A stretch of 64,000 nt of DNA from Nocardioides turkmenicus (GCF_011045035.1 NZ_JAALAA010000003.1:1-64000), one strand, 5' to 3'; shown: positions 27,750 to 39,718, counted from the first letter of the stretch. Program-made: numbers and translations. The notes: a model not told the origin generated them from the letters alone.

Positions 27750-27873
27750 CGCCCGGTGGAGCACGCGCTTGCCCGCGCCACCTCGGCGAGGGCCTGGTCG
27801 TCACCCGGAGCACCCCACCGCGTGGGAGGGTTGCCCGCCAGCAAGCCGGGGCTTCGCGCTGGCAGTCGTGACC
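27750..27873 (-). ncRNA. SAM-IV riboswitch
   Basis: Read on the minus strand, the sequence opens GGTCACGACTGCCAGCG, continues AAGCCCCGGCTTGCTGG, CGGGCAACCCTCC, GCGGTGGGGTGCTCCGGG and TGACGACCAGG, and ends with the pseudoknot strand GGCAAGCGCG. This matches the SAM-IV class of actinobacterial S-adenosylmethionine riboswitches. It lies about 50 bases before the cysteine desulfurase start and should lower expression when SAM is high. Boundaries are approximate; the remaining bases 27874-27961 separate it from the PBP gene and show no gene. Confidence 0.9.
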
Positions 27874-27961
27874 TTCGCCGAGGATCGTGCCGGAGATCCC
27901 GGCCACCCGCAAAACCGACGTCTCGCTCCGTGGGCAGGAATCTCGCAGTTCGGACGATCGG

Positions 27962-30442
27962 TCAGTCGTCTCCGCGCCCCGGGCGACCACCGTCGCCCCA
28001 CCCGTCGCCGTTCCCCTCGTTGCCGTCGCACGCGCCGAAGAACTCCGCGATCGGGTCGCACTCCTCGCCGTCCCCCTTGTCCTCAGGCGGCGCCGGCGGC
28101 GCGATCAGCTGCTCCTCGTGGCCGGACTCCGGGTCCTGACCGTCGACGTAGACGGGCTCGGGGAAGCTCATGACCTCCTTGCCCTCCAAGGCCTTCGCCA
28201 TGATCGCCGCCCAGGTCTCGGTGGGATAGTCCGCGCCGAAGTAGGACGGCATCCAGCCACCGTCGAGCCTCCCCTCGCCGTTGCCGCGCGAGTAGCGCAC
28301 CGCGGTGGCGATCTGCGGCGTGAACCCGACGAACCACGACGAGCAGACGTACTGCTCGCTGGTGCACGTGCCGGTGCCGGTCTTGCCGGCGACCGGGCGG
28401 CCGATGGCCTGCGCCTTCTGGCCCGAGCCGCTCTGCACCACGCCCTGCATCGCGTACGCCACGTCGGCCGCGATGTCCTCGGAGATCGCATGGCGGGCGT
28501 GCTTGCGGCCGTCCCAGCTGTAGAGGACGTTGCCGGCGCGGTCGCGGACCTTCTTCACCACATGGACGTCGTGGCGGTAGCCGCCGTTGGCGATCGTGGC
28601 GTAGGCGTTGGCCATGTTGATCGGGCTGACGTTGGCGCCACCCAGCGCGATCCGGTCGTCCTGGTCGGTGAGGTAGCCCGACGTGCTCGGGATGCCGGGA
28701 TACCTCGGGTCCGCCTTCTCCGGGGTCAGGCCCGCGTCGAGCGCGGTCTGGTAGATGGCCTTGCGGCCCTCCTCGGCCCCGCCCATCGACTCGGTCATGT
28801 CGATGTAGGCAGTGTTCACCGACTGCTCCAGCGCCTTGAGCATGGTGATGTGCTGGCCGTAGTCCATCCCGTCGGCGATGCCGGCCTGCTCGCCCTCGTT
28901 GACCACCTGGGACCCGGTGTAGGTCGTGAACGGCGAGTCACCGGCCCACGTCGACTCGAGCGAGTAGCCCTTCGCGATCGCCGCGGCCGTGGCGAAGACC
29001 TTCATCGTCGACCCTGCGTGGCCGCCGGTCGCGGCCCAGTTGTGCTGGCTGTCGAGGTAGTCCTGGCCGCCGTAGAAACCGAGCAGCCCACCGGACGCGA
29101 CGTCGACCGAGGCGGTCGCCACGTGCAGGGCGTTCTTCTGCTCGGGGTCGTTCTTGACGTACGCCTTGCGGTTCTTGGGCTTCACCGTCTTCGCTGCGGT
29201 CGCGGACGCCTTCATCACCTTCGGCGAGAGCGTCGCGGTGATCCGCAGGCCGCCGCTGTCGATCTTCTCCTCGGTGAACAGGGGCTTGCCGTCGGCACCC
29301 TTCAGGGCGAGCAGCTCGGCCTTGATCATGGTGAGCGCGTGGCCGCGCTGTCCGCCGAGACGGCTCGACACCGTCTTGGCGGGGAACTTCGGCAGCGCGT
29401 CCTTGACCTTGTCGGCCTCCGCCTGCTTCAGGTAGCCGAGGTCGACCATGCCGGAGAGGACGTACTGGTAGCGGCCGAGCAGCTTCTCCTTGCCGCGGAA
29501 GGTGCTGCTGGCCGGGTCGAAGCCGGCCGGGTTGTTGAGGATCGCCGCGAGCGCCGCGGTCTCCTGCAGCGACAGGTCCTTGGTGGACTTCGCGAAGTAG
29601 GCCTTCGCGGCCGCCTCGATGCCGTAGGCGCCGCGGTTGAAGTAGATGGTGTTGAGGTAGTCGGTGAGGATCTGGTCCTTGCTCTTCTGCCTGGTCAGCT
29701 TCAGGGCGATGACCGCTTCCTTCAGCTTGCGCGAGTAGGACCGCTCGGAGCTGAGGTAGTAGTTCTTGACGTACTGCTGGGTGATCGTGGACGCGCCCCC
29801 GGCGGTGCCCGCGGTCGTGTTGGAGAACGCCGCCCGCACGATCCCCTTCACGTCGACGCCGCTGTTCTCGTAGAACGTACGGTCCTCGGCGGCGACCACG
29901 GCGTGCTTGACCATCTCCGGGATCTCGTCGGCGTCCAGCTTGATCCGGTTCTGGTCGCCCTCCTGGTAGCGGCCGAGCTCGGTCTTGCCGTTGCTGTAGT
30001 AGACGAACGACGTCTCGACCTCGAACTCGGCGTTGGGGTCCGGCACCGTGATCCGGTTGTACGCCACGATCGCCGTCATCGAGCCGATCAACGCGATCGC
30101 CAGGAAACCGACGAGCGCCACCTTCGCGGTGAGCTTCCCCCAGCGTCGCCAGCTCGGCGGCGGCGCCGAGGGCCGGTTACCGGAGGACCTGGTCGCAGAC
30201 GTCTTGGTCGCCGAGCTCCTGGCCGCGGCCCACTTCTCGGCCGCCCAGGCCTTGGCCGGCTCGGCCCTGGCGAGCAGGGCTCGGGCGGTCGACGGTGCGG
30301 GGGTGGCCCGGCGCGCACCCGGCCGACTGGGCGTGGCCCGAGGCGGCTCGGCCGCGATCCGAGGGGCGGGCGGAGGAGGCGGCCGCCACGAGGGCGGCGG
30401 ACCGGTCGGACCCTTCGGAGGCTCGGCGCTCCGGTGTTCCAT
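27962..30442 (-). CDS. Bifunctional penicillin-binding protein (transglycosylase/transpeptidase, PonA-like)
   Basis: An 826-aa class A PBP that polymerises and cross-links peptidoglycan. A Pro/Ala-rich cytoplasmic tail of about 100 residues precedes one transmembrane helix (VALVGFLAIALIGSMTAIV). The GT51 domain has EDRTFYENSGVD near 182, GGASTITQQ and RKLKEA. The transpeptidase has STMK near 477, SVN near 543 and KTGTGT near 686. The C-terminus is acidic with a Gly/Asp-rich end. ATG at 30442 with GGTGGAG upstream is preferred over an in-frame ATG at 30538 that lies inside the katG terminator. Confidence 0.93.
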   Translation of the reverse strand: MEHRSAEPPKGPTGPPPSWRPPPPPAPRIAAEPPRATPSRPGARRATPAPSTARALLARAEPAKAWAAEKWAAARSSATKTSATRSSGNRPSAPPPSWRRWGKLTAKVALVGFLAIALIGSMTAIVAYNRITVPDPNAEFEVETSFVYYSNGKTELGRYQEGDQNRIKLDADEIPEMVKHAVVAAEDRTFYENSGVDVKGIVRAAFSNTTAGTAGGASTITQQYVKNYYLSSERSYSRKLKEAVIALKLTRQKSKDQILTDYLNTIYFNRGAYGIEAAAKAYFAKSTKDLSLQETAALAAILNNPAGFDPASSTFRGKEKLLGRYQYVLSGMVDLGYLKQAEADKVKDALPKFPAKTVSSRLGGQRGHALTMIKAELLALKGADGKPLFTEEKIDSGGLRITATLSPKVMKASATAAKTVKPKNRKAYVKNDPEQKNALHVATASVDVASGGLLGFYGGQDYLDSQHNWAATGGHAGSTMKVFATAAAIAKGYSLESTWAGDSPFTTYTGSQVVNEGEQAGIADGMDYGQHITMLKALEQSVNTAYIDMTESMGGAEEGRKAIYQTALDAGLTPEKADPRYPGIPSTSGYLTDQDDRIALGGANVSPINMANAYATIANGGYRHDVHVVKKVRDRAGNVLYSWDGRKHARHAISEDIAADVAYAMQGVVQSGSGQKAQAIGRPVAGKTGTGTCTSEQYVCSSWFVGFTPQIATAVRYSRGNGEGRLDGGWMPSYFGADYPTETWAAIMAKALEGKEVMSFPEPVYVDGQDPESGHEEQLIAPPAPPEDKGDGEECDPIAEFFGACDGNEGNGDGWGDGGRPGRGDD

Positions 30443-30507
30443 TGCTCCACCTGACCTAGGCAACTGATTGCGGCGGCCGATGATCCTACCCCGGCAGGTA
30501 TGACGAA

Positions 30508-30536
30508 GGAGGCCGACCCCGTCGGGGCCGGCCTCC
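30508..30536 (-). terminator. katG terminator
   Basis: GGAGGCCGACCCC (30508-30520) pairs with GGGGCCGGCCTCC (30524-30536) around GTC with one mismatch; on the minus strand TTCGTC follows. It ends the furA-katG transcript before the PBP gene. Confidence 0.8.
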
Positions 30537-30569
30537 ATGTCGGTCGTACGCCGCGGCGTACGGCCTAGA

Positions 30570-33177
<2,608 letters not shown>

Positions 33178-33184
33178 GCCCCAG

Positions 33185-33212
33185 ACACTACGCGAAATCC
33201 TGAATGAGTCAA
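33185..33212 (-). promoter_or_regulatory. furA-katG promoter
   Basis: On the minus strand TTGACT (33212-33207) and TAGTGT (33190-33185) are 16 bases apart. The -10 box ends 7 bases before the GTG start, placing the transcription start at or next to it. The spacer is AT-rich compared with its surroundings and could be the FurA operator. Confidence 0.65.
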
Positions 33213-33216
33213 GAAA

Positions 33217-33238
33217 CGGGCCGGAAATTTTCGGCCCG
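33217..33238 (-). terminator. Terminator after the MFS gene
   Basis: CGGGCCG (33217-33223) pairs with CGGCCCG (33232-33238) around an AT-rich 8-base loop; on the minus strand GTTTCTT follows. It lies 3 bases after the MFS stop and just upstream of the furA promoter. Confidence 0.65.
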
Positions 33239-33240
33239 GA

Positions 33241-34422
33241 TCAGCGGATCTCCACCGCGTCCGGTGCGGGGCGGGTGGCGTAGCGGCGGGCCATCATCGG
33301 GATCAGCACGGAGAGGGCAAGCGGGATGACGAACATCGAGCGCTCGCCGAACAGCTCGGCGACCCCGGCGATCAGGGAGGCGGCGGCGAGATAGCCGGCG
33401 TAGTTGGCCAGGTTGACCCGGGCGATCGCCTCCTCGGCGTCCTCCGGGGAGATGTGGGCAGCGGCGACGAAGGACTGCGGCGGGACCATGGCCAGGCTGC
33501 CGCCGAGGACGGCGAACCCGACGGCGGCCACGCTCCAGTGCGGCGCGACGACGATCAGCACCAGAGCGCCGACCCCGACGATCCCGCCGGTCCGGATCAC
33601 CCGCTCGGGTCCGAAGCGGGCGACGAGACGGTCGCCGGGGAGACGTACGGCCAGGAGGACCAGCTGGTAGGCGGCGTAGATCGCGGGGCCGACCGCGGCG
33701 GCGGCGCCCAGGCCGTCGACCACGTAGATCCCGCCCCAGGCCGAGGCCGCGGAGTCGATGAACCACATCGCGAACGTCGGCACGGCGACCAGGAGCAGGG
33801 GCAGCCACGGGAGCCGGGGCTTCGCGCGCAGCGTACCGCTGGTTCGGTGCTCCTCGGCGTCGACCGCCTCCGGCGGCAGCAGCAGCTTGAACGTGGCGGC
33901 GTTGGCGGCCAGGCCGAGGAGCGCGATGGGGATCATGTCCAAACCCAGAGGTACGCCGAGGGCGATCGTCACGGTCGCGTAGACGGCGCCGAGGACGGCC
34001 GCCGCGCTCCACATCGCGTGGAAACCGTTCATCAGCGGCCGGGCGTACGCGTCCTGGGTGGCCGTGCCCTGCATGTTCATCGAGGCGTCGACGCCGCCGA
34101 GGAAGAAGCCGTAGACGCCGTTGAGGACCAGCAGGGTCGCCATCGTCGGGGCGAAGGCGGGAGCGACGGCGGCCAAGGACGCGCCGGCGAGCATCAGCGA
34201 CAGGGTCCCTGCGCTGCCGATCCTCGACGCGAGGCGACCCGCGACGACGCTGCCGACCGCCCCGATCGCGGTGGTGACGCCGAGCACGACGAAGACGTCA
34301 CCGGCGCCGAGGTCGAGCTTGGTCGCGATCGACTCGAGCCGGGTGATCAGCGAGGCGAAGGTCAGTCCCTGGATCGCGAACGCGACGAAGACCGCCGTCC
34401 GGGCCAGCTGGAGTCGGGTCAT
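33241..34422 (-). CDS. Major facilitator superfamily transporter
   Basis: A 393-aa polytopic protein with about 12 predicted transmembrane helices in two halves separated by a charged loop (AVDAEEHRTSGTLRAKPR, residues about 195-212). GRLASRIGSAGTL near 61 fits the loop 2-3 signature position. The opening ARTAVFVAFAIQGLTFASLITRLE resembles FucP/YbjJ-like permeases. Substrate cannot be told. ATG at 34422 is the start just before the first helix. Confidence 0.87.
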   Translation of the reverse strand: MTRLQLARTAVFVAFAIQGLTFASLITRLESIATKLDLGAGDVFVVLGVTTAIGAVGSVVAGRLASRIGSAGTLSLMLAGASLAAVAPAFAPTMATLLVLNGVYGFFLGGVDASMNMQGTATQDAYARPLMNGFHAMWSAAAVLGAVYATVTIALGVPLGLDMIPIALLGLAANAATFKLLLPPEAVDAEEHRTSGTLRAKPRLPWLPLLLVAVPTFAMWFIDSAASAWGGIYVVDGLGAAAAVGPAIYAAYQLVLLAVRLPGDRLVARFGPERVIRTGGIVGVGALVLIVVAPHWSVAAVGFAVLGGSLAMVPPQSFVAAAHISPEDAEEAIARVNLANYAGYLAAASLIAGVAELFGERSMFVIPLALSVLIPMMARRYATRPAPDAVEIR

Positions 34423-34472
34423 GGACGCGAAGTCTGCACCCTCGCACCCGGGTCGCGCACCGGTTCCTGGGG

Positions 34473-35924
34473 TCAGCTGCCCTTGAGCAGCCCGTCGAGG
34501 ATCTTCTCGCCGTCCTTGCCGTCGCGCTTGCCCAGGCTGTCGAACTCGTCGCGGAGCTGCTCCATCTCGCGCTTGGCGCTCTCGCCCCTCTCCACGAGGT
34601 CGCGGATGTCCTGGATCTGGTCCTCCCACTCCTGGGACTGACCTTCGTCGATGACGTTCCAGCTCTCCAGGTTCTCGCGCCAGCGGTCGAGCTTGTCGAG
34701 ACGGTTGAGAGTCTTGTTGTCCGACGCGTCGGTGTTCTGGTCGGTGCCGTTGTCAGAGCCGGTGTCGGTGTTGTCGTCGGAGCTGCCGGAGTTGTCCGAG
34801 TTGTCCGAGTTGTCGGAGCTCTGCGAGGGCTGGTCGGCCTCGGCCGGCGCGGGCTCGTACGCCGCCAGCCAGGACGCCGCGAAGAGGCAGGCGATCACGA
34901 TCGCCGCCGCGCCGAGAAGCCGGCCGGTCGGGAACTTCCGCAGGGACCTCGGCCGCGGGCCGCGGACGGGCGGCGCGGTGTCCGGGCGCGGCAGGACGCC
35001 GGTGCGTGAGTTGGGCAGCGCCATCGGCTCGTCGAGCGGCCGCTGCGGCATCGCCTGCGTCGGCCGCGGCGCCTGCCCGGACGCCAGCAGGTCGGTGGCA
35101 TCGGGGTCGGCCCCGTTGAGCACGTAGCCGAGCTCGTGGACGACCTGGTCCATCGAGGGCCGGGCAGCTGGGTTCTTGTCGAGCATCCGGGTGACGAGGC
35201 GCGCCAGCGGCGCGGGAACCGAGCGGAAGTCGGTGATCCGCGGCACCGGCTCGCTCAGGTGCATGTGCAGGATCTTGACCGGGTGGGGCGCGGAGTAGGG
35301 CACCTTGCCGGTGAGCATCTCGAAGAGCACGCAGCCCAGCGAGTAGACGTCGGCGGGTGGGCCGACCGGGTCGCCCGCGGCCTGCTCGGGCGAGAGGTAG
35401 GACGGGCTCCCGATCACGTGGCCCGTCTGGGTCAGCCCGGCGTCCACCCCCGTCATGGCGTACGCGATGCCGAAGTCGAGCACGGTCAGCCGGCCGTCGC
35501 CGTCGAACATCAGGTTCGCCGGCTTGATGTCTCGGTGCACCACACCGGCCCGGTGAGCGGCTCCGAGGGCGCCGGCGACCTGGCGGGCGTACTCGACCGC
35601 CACCTCGACCGGCATCGGGCCGCGCTCCTGCAGCGGCTCGGCCAGGGTCGGGCCGGGCAGCAGCTCCATCACCAGGAAGACGTCGTTGTCGTCGCTGCCC
35701 GCGTCGAAGATCTTGACCACGTCGTCGTGGACGACCCGGGCCGTGGAAAGGGACTCCCGGCGGAACCGCTCGGCCATCGTCGGGTCGTCGACGTCACGCA
35801 GCAGCTTCACCGCGACATCGCGGTCGAGGACGGTGTCACGCGCCCGCCAGACCTCCCCCATACCGCCGGCTCCGAGCAGAGCGAGGAGCTGATATCGGCC
35901 GGCGATCGGGGGAAGCTCGTCCAT
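34473..35924 (-). CDS. PknB-type membrane Ser/Thr protein kinase
   Basis: A 483-aa Hanks-type kinase. The glycine loop GAGGMGEVW is near residue 18, the catalytic Lys in VAVKLL near 39, HRDIKPANLMF near 129 and LDFGIAYAM near 148, so it looks active. A Pro-rich juxtamembrane region leads to one transmembrane helix (AAIVIACLFAASWLAAY near 350). An extracellular Ser/Asp/Asn-rich linker and a charged helical, probably coiled-coil, tail follow. No PASTA repeats are present. It follows the serpin gene by 8 bases on the same strand. Confidence 0.93.
   Translation of the reverse strand: MDELPPIAGRYQLLALLGAGGMGEVWRARDTVLDRDVAVKLLRDVDDPTMAERFRRESLSTARVVHDDVVKIFDAGSDDNDVFLVMELLPGPTLAEPLQERGPMPVEVAVEYARQVAGALGAAHRAGVVHRDIKPANLMFDGDGRLTVLDFGIAYAMTGVDAGLTQTGHVIGSPSYLSPEQAAGDPVGPPADVYSLGCVLFEMLTGKVPYSAPHPVKILHMHLSEPVPRITDFRSVPAPLARLVTRMLDKNPAARPSMDQVVHELGYVLNGADPDATDLLASGQAPRPTQAMPQRPLDEPMALPNSRTGVLPRPDTAPPVRGPRPRSLRKFPTGRLLGAAAIVIACLFAASWLAAYEPAPAEADQPSQSSDNSDNSDNSGSSDDNTDTGSDNGTDQNTDASDNKTLNRLDKLDRWRENLESWNVIDEGQSQEWEDQIQDIRDLVERGESAKREMEQLRDEFDSLGKRDGKDGEKILDGLLKGS
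34735..34830 (-). repeat. Low-complexity tandem repeat in the kinase gene
   Basis: The plus strand shows repeated TTGTCCGAG-type 9-mers around 34795-34820, encoding SDN triplets of the extracellular linker. Such repeats change length by slippage. Confidence 0.6.
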
Positions 35925-35932
35925 GACGGAAA

Positions 35933-37036
35933 TTATGCCGGGGTCACCCACGAGCTGAAGAGCGGGATGCCCTCCCAGGCTCCCCCGCGCGCGACCGCGA
36001 CCACCGCGTGCGGCCGGTCGAACCTCAGGTCGATCTGCCGCACCTTCGTCTCCCGCGGCGCGGCGGCCGCCCGGACCATCATCCCGGTCACCGCGGCGGC
36101 CTCGAACCCCTCCCGGTCGTAGGACGCGACGGCCTTCTGTACGCAGGCGGCCTCGGTCTCCTCCTCGATCGCCGCCATCACCCCGCGGGCGATCTCGCCG
36201 ACCCCCGGCGCGGCCGAGAGATCATGCCGGTCCTCCGCGCGCCACTCCGGGAGATGGCTGCGCCAGCGTTCGGACGGCGAACCGCCGCCGAACACGGTGA
36301 CCTCCTCGACCGTCCAGGCATGACCGGCGCCGTCGATGTCATCCGGGTCGAACGTGCGGTCGTGGATCTCGCCCGCGTCGATCCTCCGGACGACCTCGTC
36401 GGCGGCTCGCCACACGTCGTCGGCGGCGACGCCGTCCGCGGCGATCACCGAGTAGACCGAGATGCCGTCCTCGCTCGCCGGGCAGGCGACCGCGACCGGT
36501 CCGGCAGCCTCGGTCTCGACCACCGCCTGGAACCCGCCCTCGAGCAGCAGCAACCCGTCGCCGTCGTCGTCGAGCGGCTCGCTCCAGCGTGGCGTCACCA
36601 CGAGCGCCGAGGCGAGCACCAGCAGCGTCCGGGCGTCGATCTCGAGCGGGAACTCCGTGATCAGGCCACGGGTGTGCTCCTCGGCCCACGCGTCGAGCCC
36701 GGCCTGCTCCGGGAGCGGGTCGAGCATGACCGGCAGTCCCTTCGTGAGCTCGACCCCCGGGCGCAGCCAGCCCGCGACCGCGGCGCCGATCGTGGGGTGC
36801 GGCGCCGCCAGCAGGGTCAGCGCGGCGCCCCGGGCGTCGGCGCGGTTCAGCCCCAGGATCTCGTCGGTCTCGGTCTCCGAGGCGGGCGCCAGCGAGGCGA
36901 GCAGCAGCCACAGACCGGCGTACGAGATCACGGGCGACTCGGCCGAGCCGAGCGCGGAGCGGGTGGTGGCGGCGTACGTGCGGACCGCCTGGGCGGCAGC
37001 GAGGGACAGCGGCGTCTGGGTTCCCGACTTCTCCAT
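35933..37036 (-). CDS. Serpin-fold protein (serine protease inhibitor family)
   Basis: A 367-aa protein without a clear signal peptide. LVLASALVVTPRWSEPL near residue 180 corresponds to the conserved breach/shutter strand of serpins, and FDRPHAVVAVARGGAWEGIPLFSSWV at the C-terminus to strands 4B-5B. The hinge reads EGFEAAAVTGMM near 314: the inhibitory Ala-rich pattern is kept, but Phe stands at the position that is normally Thr (P14). It may therefore be non-inhibitory. It lies 8 bases before the kinase gene, so both are cotranscribed. The start at 37036 is preferred to one inside the divergent gene's leader. Confidence 0.75.
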   Translation of the reverse strand: MEKSGTQTPLSLAAAQAVRTYAATTRSALGSAESPVISYAGLWLLLASLAPASETETDEILGLNRADARGAALTLLAAPHPTIGAAVAGWLRPGVELTKGLPVMLDPLPEQAGLDAWAEEHTRGLITEFPLEIDARTLLVLASALVVTPRWSEPLDDDGDGLLLLEGGFQAVVETEAAGPVAVACPASEDGISVYSVIAADGVAADDVWRAADEVVRRIDAGEIHDRTFDPDDIDGAGHAWTVEEVTVFGGGSPSERWRSHLPEWRAEDRHDLSAAPGVGEIARGVMAAIEEETEAACVQKAVASYDREGFEAAAVTGMMVRAAAAPRETKVRQIDLRFDRPHAVVAVARGGAWEGIPLFSSWVTPA

Positions 37037-37112
37037 GCTGAAGACATTACGGCGAGGGCCACGACAGGTGACCCAAATCACGATACGGTTATGTATCGAG
37101 CGAGGAGGCACG

Positions 37113-38000
37113 ATGGCCAAGAAGTCGCGCACGGCCGGGTTGGACCCGGAGACCGATTTTCAGGAGATCTCGAGGCTTCTGGGGCTCTACGAGTTCCCGT
37201 GGGACACGACCCAGGCGCTCAGCTTCGCGTTGTTCCGCACCTATGCGGTGCCCTCGATCGGGCGGCTGCTGGCCGACACCCACCAGTTCACCGAGAACAC
37301 CCAGAAGCGCTACGACGACACCGCGCTGCTGCTGGAGGACGCGGCGATCGAGGACCTGGACAGTCCCCGGGGTCGGACGGCGGTGCGGCGGATCAACCAG
37401 ATGCACCGGATGTACGACATCTCCAACGACGACATGCGCTACGTCCTCTCCACCTTCGTGGTGATCCCGCGCCGCTGGAACCAGGAGTTCGGCTGGCGGC
37501 AGTCGACCCCCGACGAGCAGCTCGCCGCGCTGCGCTACTACCAGGCGCTCGGGAAGCGGATGGGGATCAAGGACATCCCGGCGACCTACGAGGAGTTCGA
37601 GGAGCTGCTCGACACCTACGAGGCCGAGCACTTCGGGTACGACGAGGGCGGCCGTGCCGTCGCCGACTCGACCCTCGACCTGCTCACCACCTTCTACCCG
37701 CGCCCGCTGGCACCGCTCATCCGGGTCTTCTCGCTCTCGCTGATGGAGCCGCACCTGCTCGAGGCGTTCGGCTACCCCGAGCCCGGGCGGCTCCCGCGGG
37801 CGCTCTCTCGCGGGGCGCTGAAGGCCCGGGCGCGCTTCGTCGCGCTGCTGCCGCCGCGGCGCAAGCCGGCGTACGTCCGGGACATGCCGCGCATCAAGAG
37901 CTACCCCCACGGGTTCGACGCCGCGACCCTCGGGACCTTCGCGCCGGGGTGTCCGGTGCACCACGGGGCGGCTGAGTCCGTCGAGGGCACCAAGGCGTAG
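37113..38000 (+). CDS. MpaB-like oxygenase family (DUF2236) protein
   Basis: A 295-aa protein. FALFRTYAVPSIGRLLADT near residue 31, MHRMYDISNDDMRYVLSTFVV near 95 and YYQALGKRMGIKDIP near 140 follow the pattern of MpaB/latex-clearing-type haem-containing proteins. The His and Arg/Tyr of those segments are the likely haem contacts. CGAGGAGG precedes the ATG. Substrate is unknown. It is divergent from the serpin gene with 76 bases between them. Confidence 0.78.
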   Translation: MAKKSRTAGLDPETDFQEISRLLGLYEFPWDTTQALSFALFRTYAVPSIGRLLADTHQFTENTQKRYDDTALLLEDAAIEDLDSPRGRTAVRRINQMHRMYDISNDDMRYVLSTFVVIPRRWNQEFGWRQSTPDEQLAALRYYQALGKRMGIKDIPATYEEFEELLDTYEAEHFGYDEGGRAVADSTLDLLTTFYPRPLAPLIRVFSLSLMEPHLLEAFGYPEPGRLPRALSRGALKARARFVALLPPRRKPAYVRDMPRIKSYPHGFDAATLGTFAPGCPVHHGAAESVEGTKA

Positions 38001-38086
38001 CCCACCCCTCCCCCACACTTCACGAGGCCTTCACCGGGCACCGCTTCGCTGATGTCGATAACCCCCATGTCGACAGGAGCACGTCC

Positions 38087-39709
38087 ATGCCCGGCCCCAG
38101 CAACACTCCTGATCTCCGCGGTGCCGTTCGAGGCCTCGACCGCCGCCGCTTCCTGACCGTCTCGGCCGCTGCGACCGCGCTGGCCTTCACCACCGGCCTG
38201 CCGCGTACCGGCGCCTTCGCCGCTCCGGCCGGCTCTCCCTCCGCCATCACCTCGGACCCGTTCACCCTCGCCGTCGCCTCCGGCGACCCGCTTCCCGACT
38301 CGGTGCTGCTGTGGACCCGGCTCGCACCGCTCCCGCTCGAGCCCACGGGCGGGATGCCGCCCTCGCGCTTCGACGTCGACTGGGAGGTGTCCCGCGACGC
38401 CACCTTCACCCGGGTCGTACGCCGCGGCACCGCGTCTGCGCACACCGAGTTCAACCACTCCGTGCACGCCGAGGTCCGCGGCCTCGACGCCGCGACCGAG
38501 TACTTCTACCGCTTCCGGGTCGGCCAGTGGATCAGCCCGGTCGGTCGGACCCGGACCGCCCCCGCCGTCGGTGCCGCGGTGTCGTCGCTGACCTTCGCCC
38601 TCGCCTCGTGCCAGCGCTACGACCAGGGCTACTACACCGCGTACAAGCATCTTGCCGGTGAGGACGTGGACGCGGTCTTCCACCTGGGCGACTACCTCTA
38701 CGAGTACGCCGTGAACGCCTCGGCCGGGGCGCGCGCGTACACCCAGCCGCTGCCGGCGCACCTCAACCACGAGACCGTCACGCTGGACGACTACCGGGCG
38801 CGCTACGGGCTCTACAAGTCCGACCCGGACCAGATCGCCGCCCACCTGGCGCACCCGTTCATCGTGACCTGGGACGACCACGAGACCGAGAACAACTACG
38901 CCGCAGACACCCCGGAGAACTCGGTGCCGCCGGAGGAGTTCCTGGTGCGTCGCGCCGCCGCCTACCGCGCCTACTGGGAGAACCAGCCGCTGAGGATGCC
39001 GCAGCAGCCGTCGGGGCCGGACCTGAGGCTCTACCGGCGGCTGCAGTGGGGCCGGCTGGCGCAGTTCGACATCCTCGACACCCGCCAGTACCGCACCAAC
39101 CAGGCCAACGGCGACGGCTGGAAGGTGCCCTCGGCCGAGTCGGAGGCGGAGTTGATGACCCTGCCGGGGAACGAGCAGGAGCAGTGGCTGATCGACGGCT
39201 GGCGCCGATCCTCCGCGCTGTGGAACGTGGTCCCGCAGCAGGTCACCTTCTCGCGTCGCGACAACCCGTCCGGCGACGGCACCCGGTCGATGGACTCGTG
39301 GGACGGCTACCCCGCGTCGCGGCGCCGGATCCTCGAGGGCTGGAAGGCGTCCGAGCAGTCGAACCTGATGGTGCTGACCGGCGACGTACACGTCCACTAC
39401 GGGCTGAACATCCACGACGACTTCGACGACCCGTCCTCGCGGATCATGGGGACCGAGATCGTCACCAGCTCCATCACCTCCGGCGGCAACGGCGCCGAGC
39501 GCCCGGCCAACTGGGCCGCCTATCTGGAGCGCAACCCGCACATGAAGTTCTACAACGGCCTCCGCGGCTACACGACCGTCTCGCTCGACGCGACCGGTGC
39601 GGAGATCACCTACAAGAACGTGCCGTACGTCAGCACGCCCGGCGCGCCGCTGACCATCGGTGGCCGATTCTTCACCGAGTCCGGCAAGCCCGGGCTCGTC
39701 CCGGCGTAG
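38087..39709 (+). CDS. phoD: PhoD-family alkaline phosphatase, Tat-exported (second copy)
   Basis: A 540-aa enzyme with a twin-arginine signal (DRRRFLTVSA near residue 20). An N-terminal beta domain is followed by the PhoD domain with HLGDYLYEYA near 202, WDDHETENNY near 263, LDTRQYRTNQ near 331 and TGDVHVHYG near 430, which carry the metal and phosphate ligands. It is the canonical PhoD type, more so than the 525-aa homologue at 5.4 kb, and only moderately similar to it. A hairpin terminator follows. Confidence 0.94.
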   Translation: MPGPSNTPDLRGAVRGLDRRRFLTVSAAATALAFTTGLPRTGAFAAPAGSPSAITSDPFTLAVASGDPLPDSVLLWTRLAPLPLEPTGGMPPSRFDVDWEVSRDATFTRVVRRGTASAHTEFNHSVHAEVRGLDAATEYFYRFRVGQWISPVGRTRTAPAVGAAVSSLTFALASCQRYDQGYYTAYKHLAGEDVDAVFHLGDYLYEYAVNASAGARAYTQPLPAHLNHETVTLDDYRARYGLYKSDPDQIAAHLAHPFIVTWDDHETENNYAADTPENSVPPEEFLVRRAAAYRAYWENQPLRMPQQPSGPDLRLYRRLQWGRLAQFDILDTRQYRTNQANGDGWKVPSAESEAELMTLPGNEQEQWLIDGWRRSSALWNVVPQQVTFSRRDNPSGDGTRSMDSWDGYPASRRRILEGWKASEQSNLMVLTGDVHVHYGLNIHDDFDDPSSRIMGTEIVTSSITSGGNGAERPANWAAYLERNPHMKFYNGLRGYTTVSLDATGAEITYKNVPYVSTPGAPLTIGGRFFTESGKPGLVPA

Positions 39710-39718
39710 CGAGTCGAT

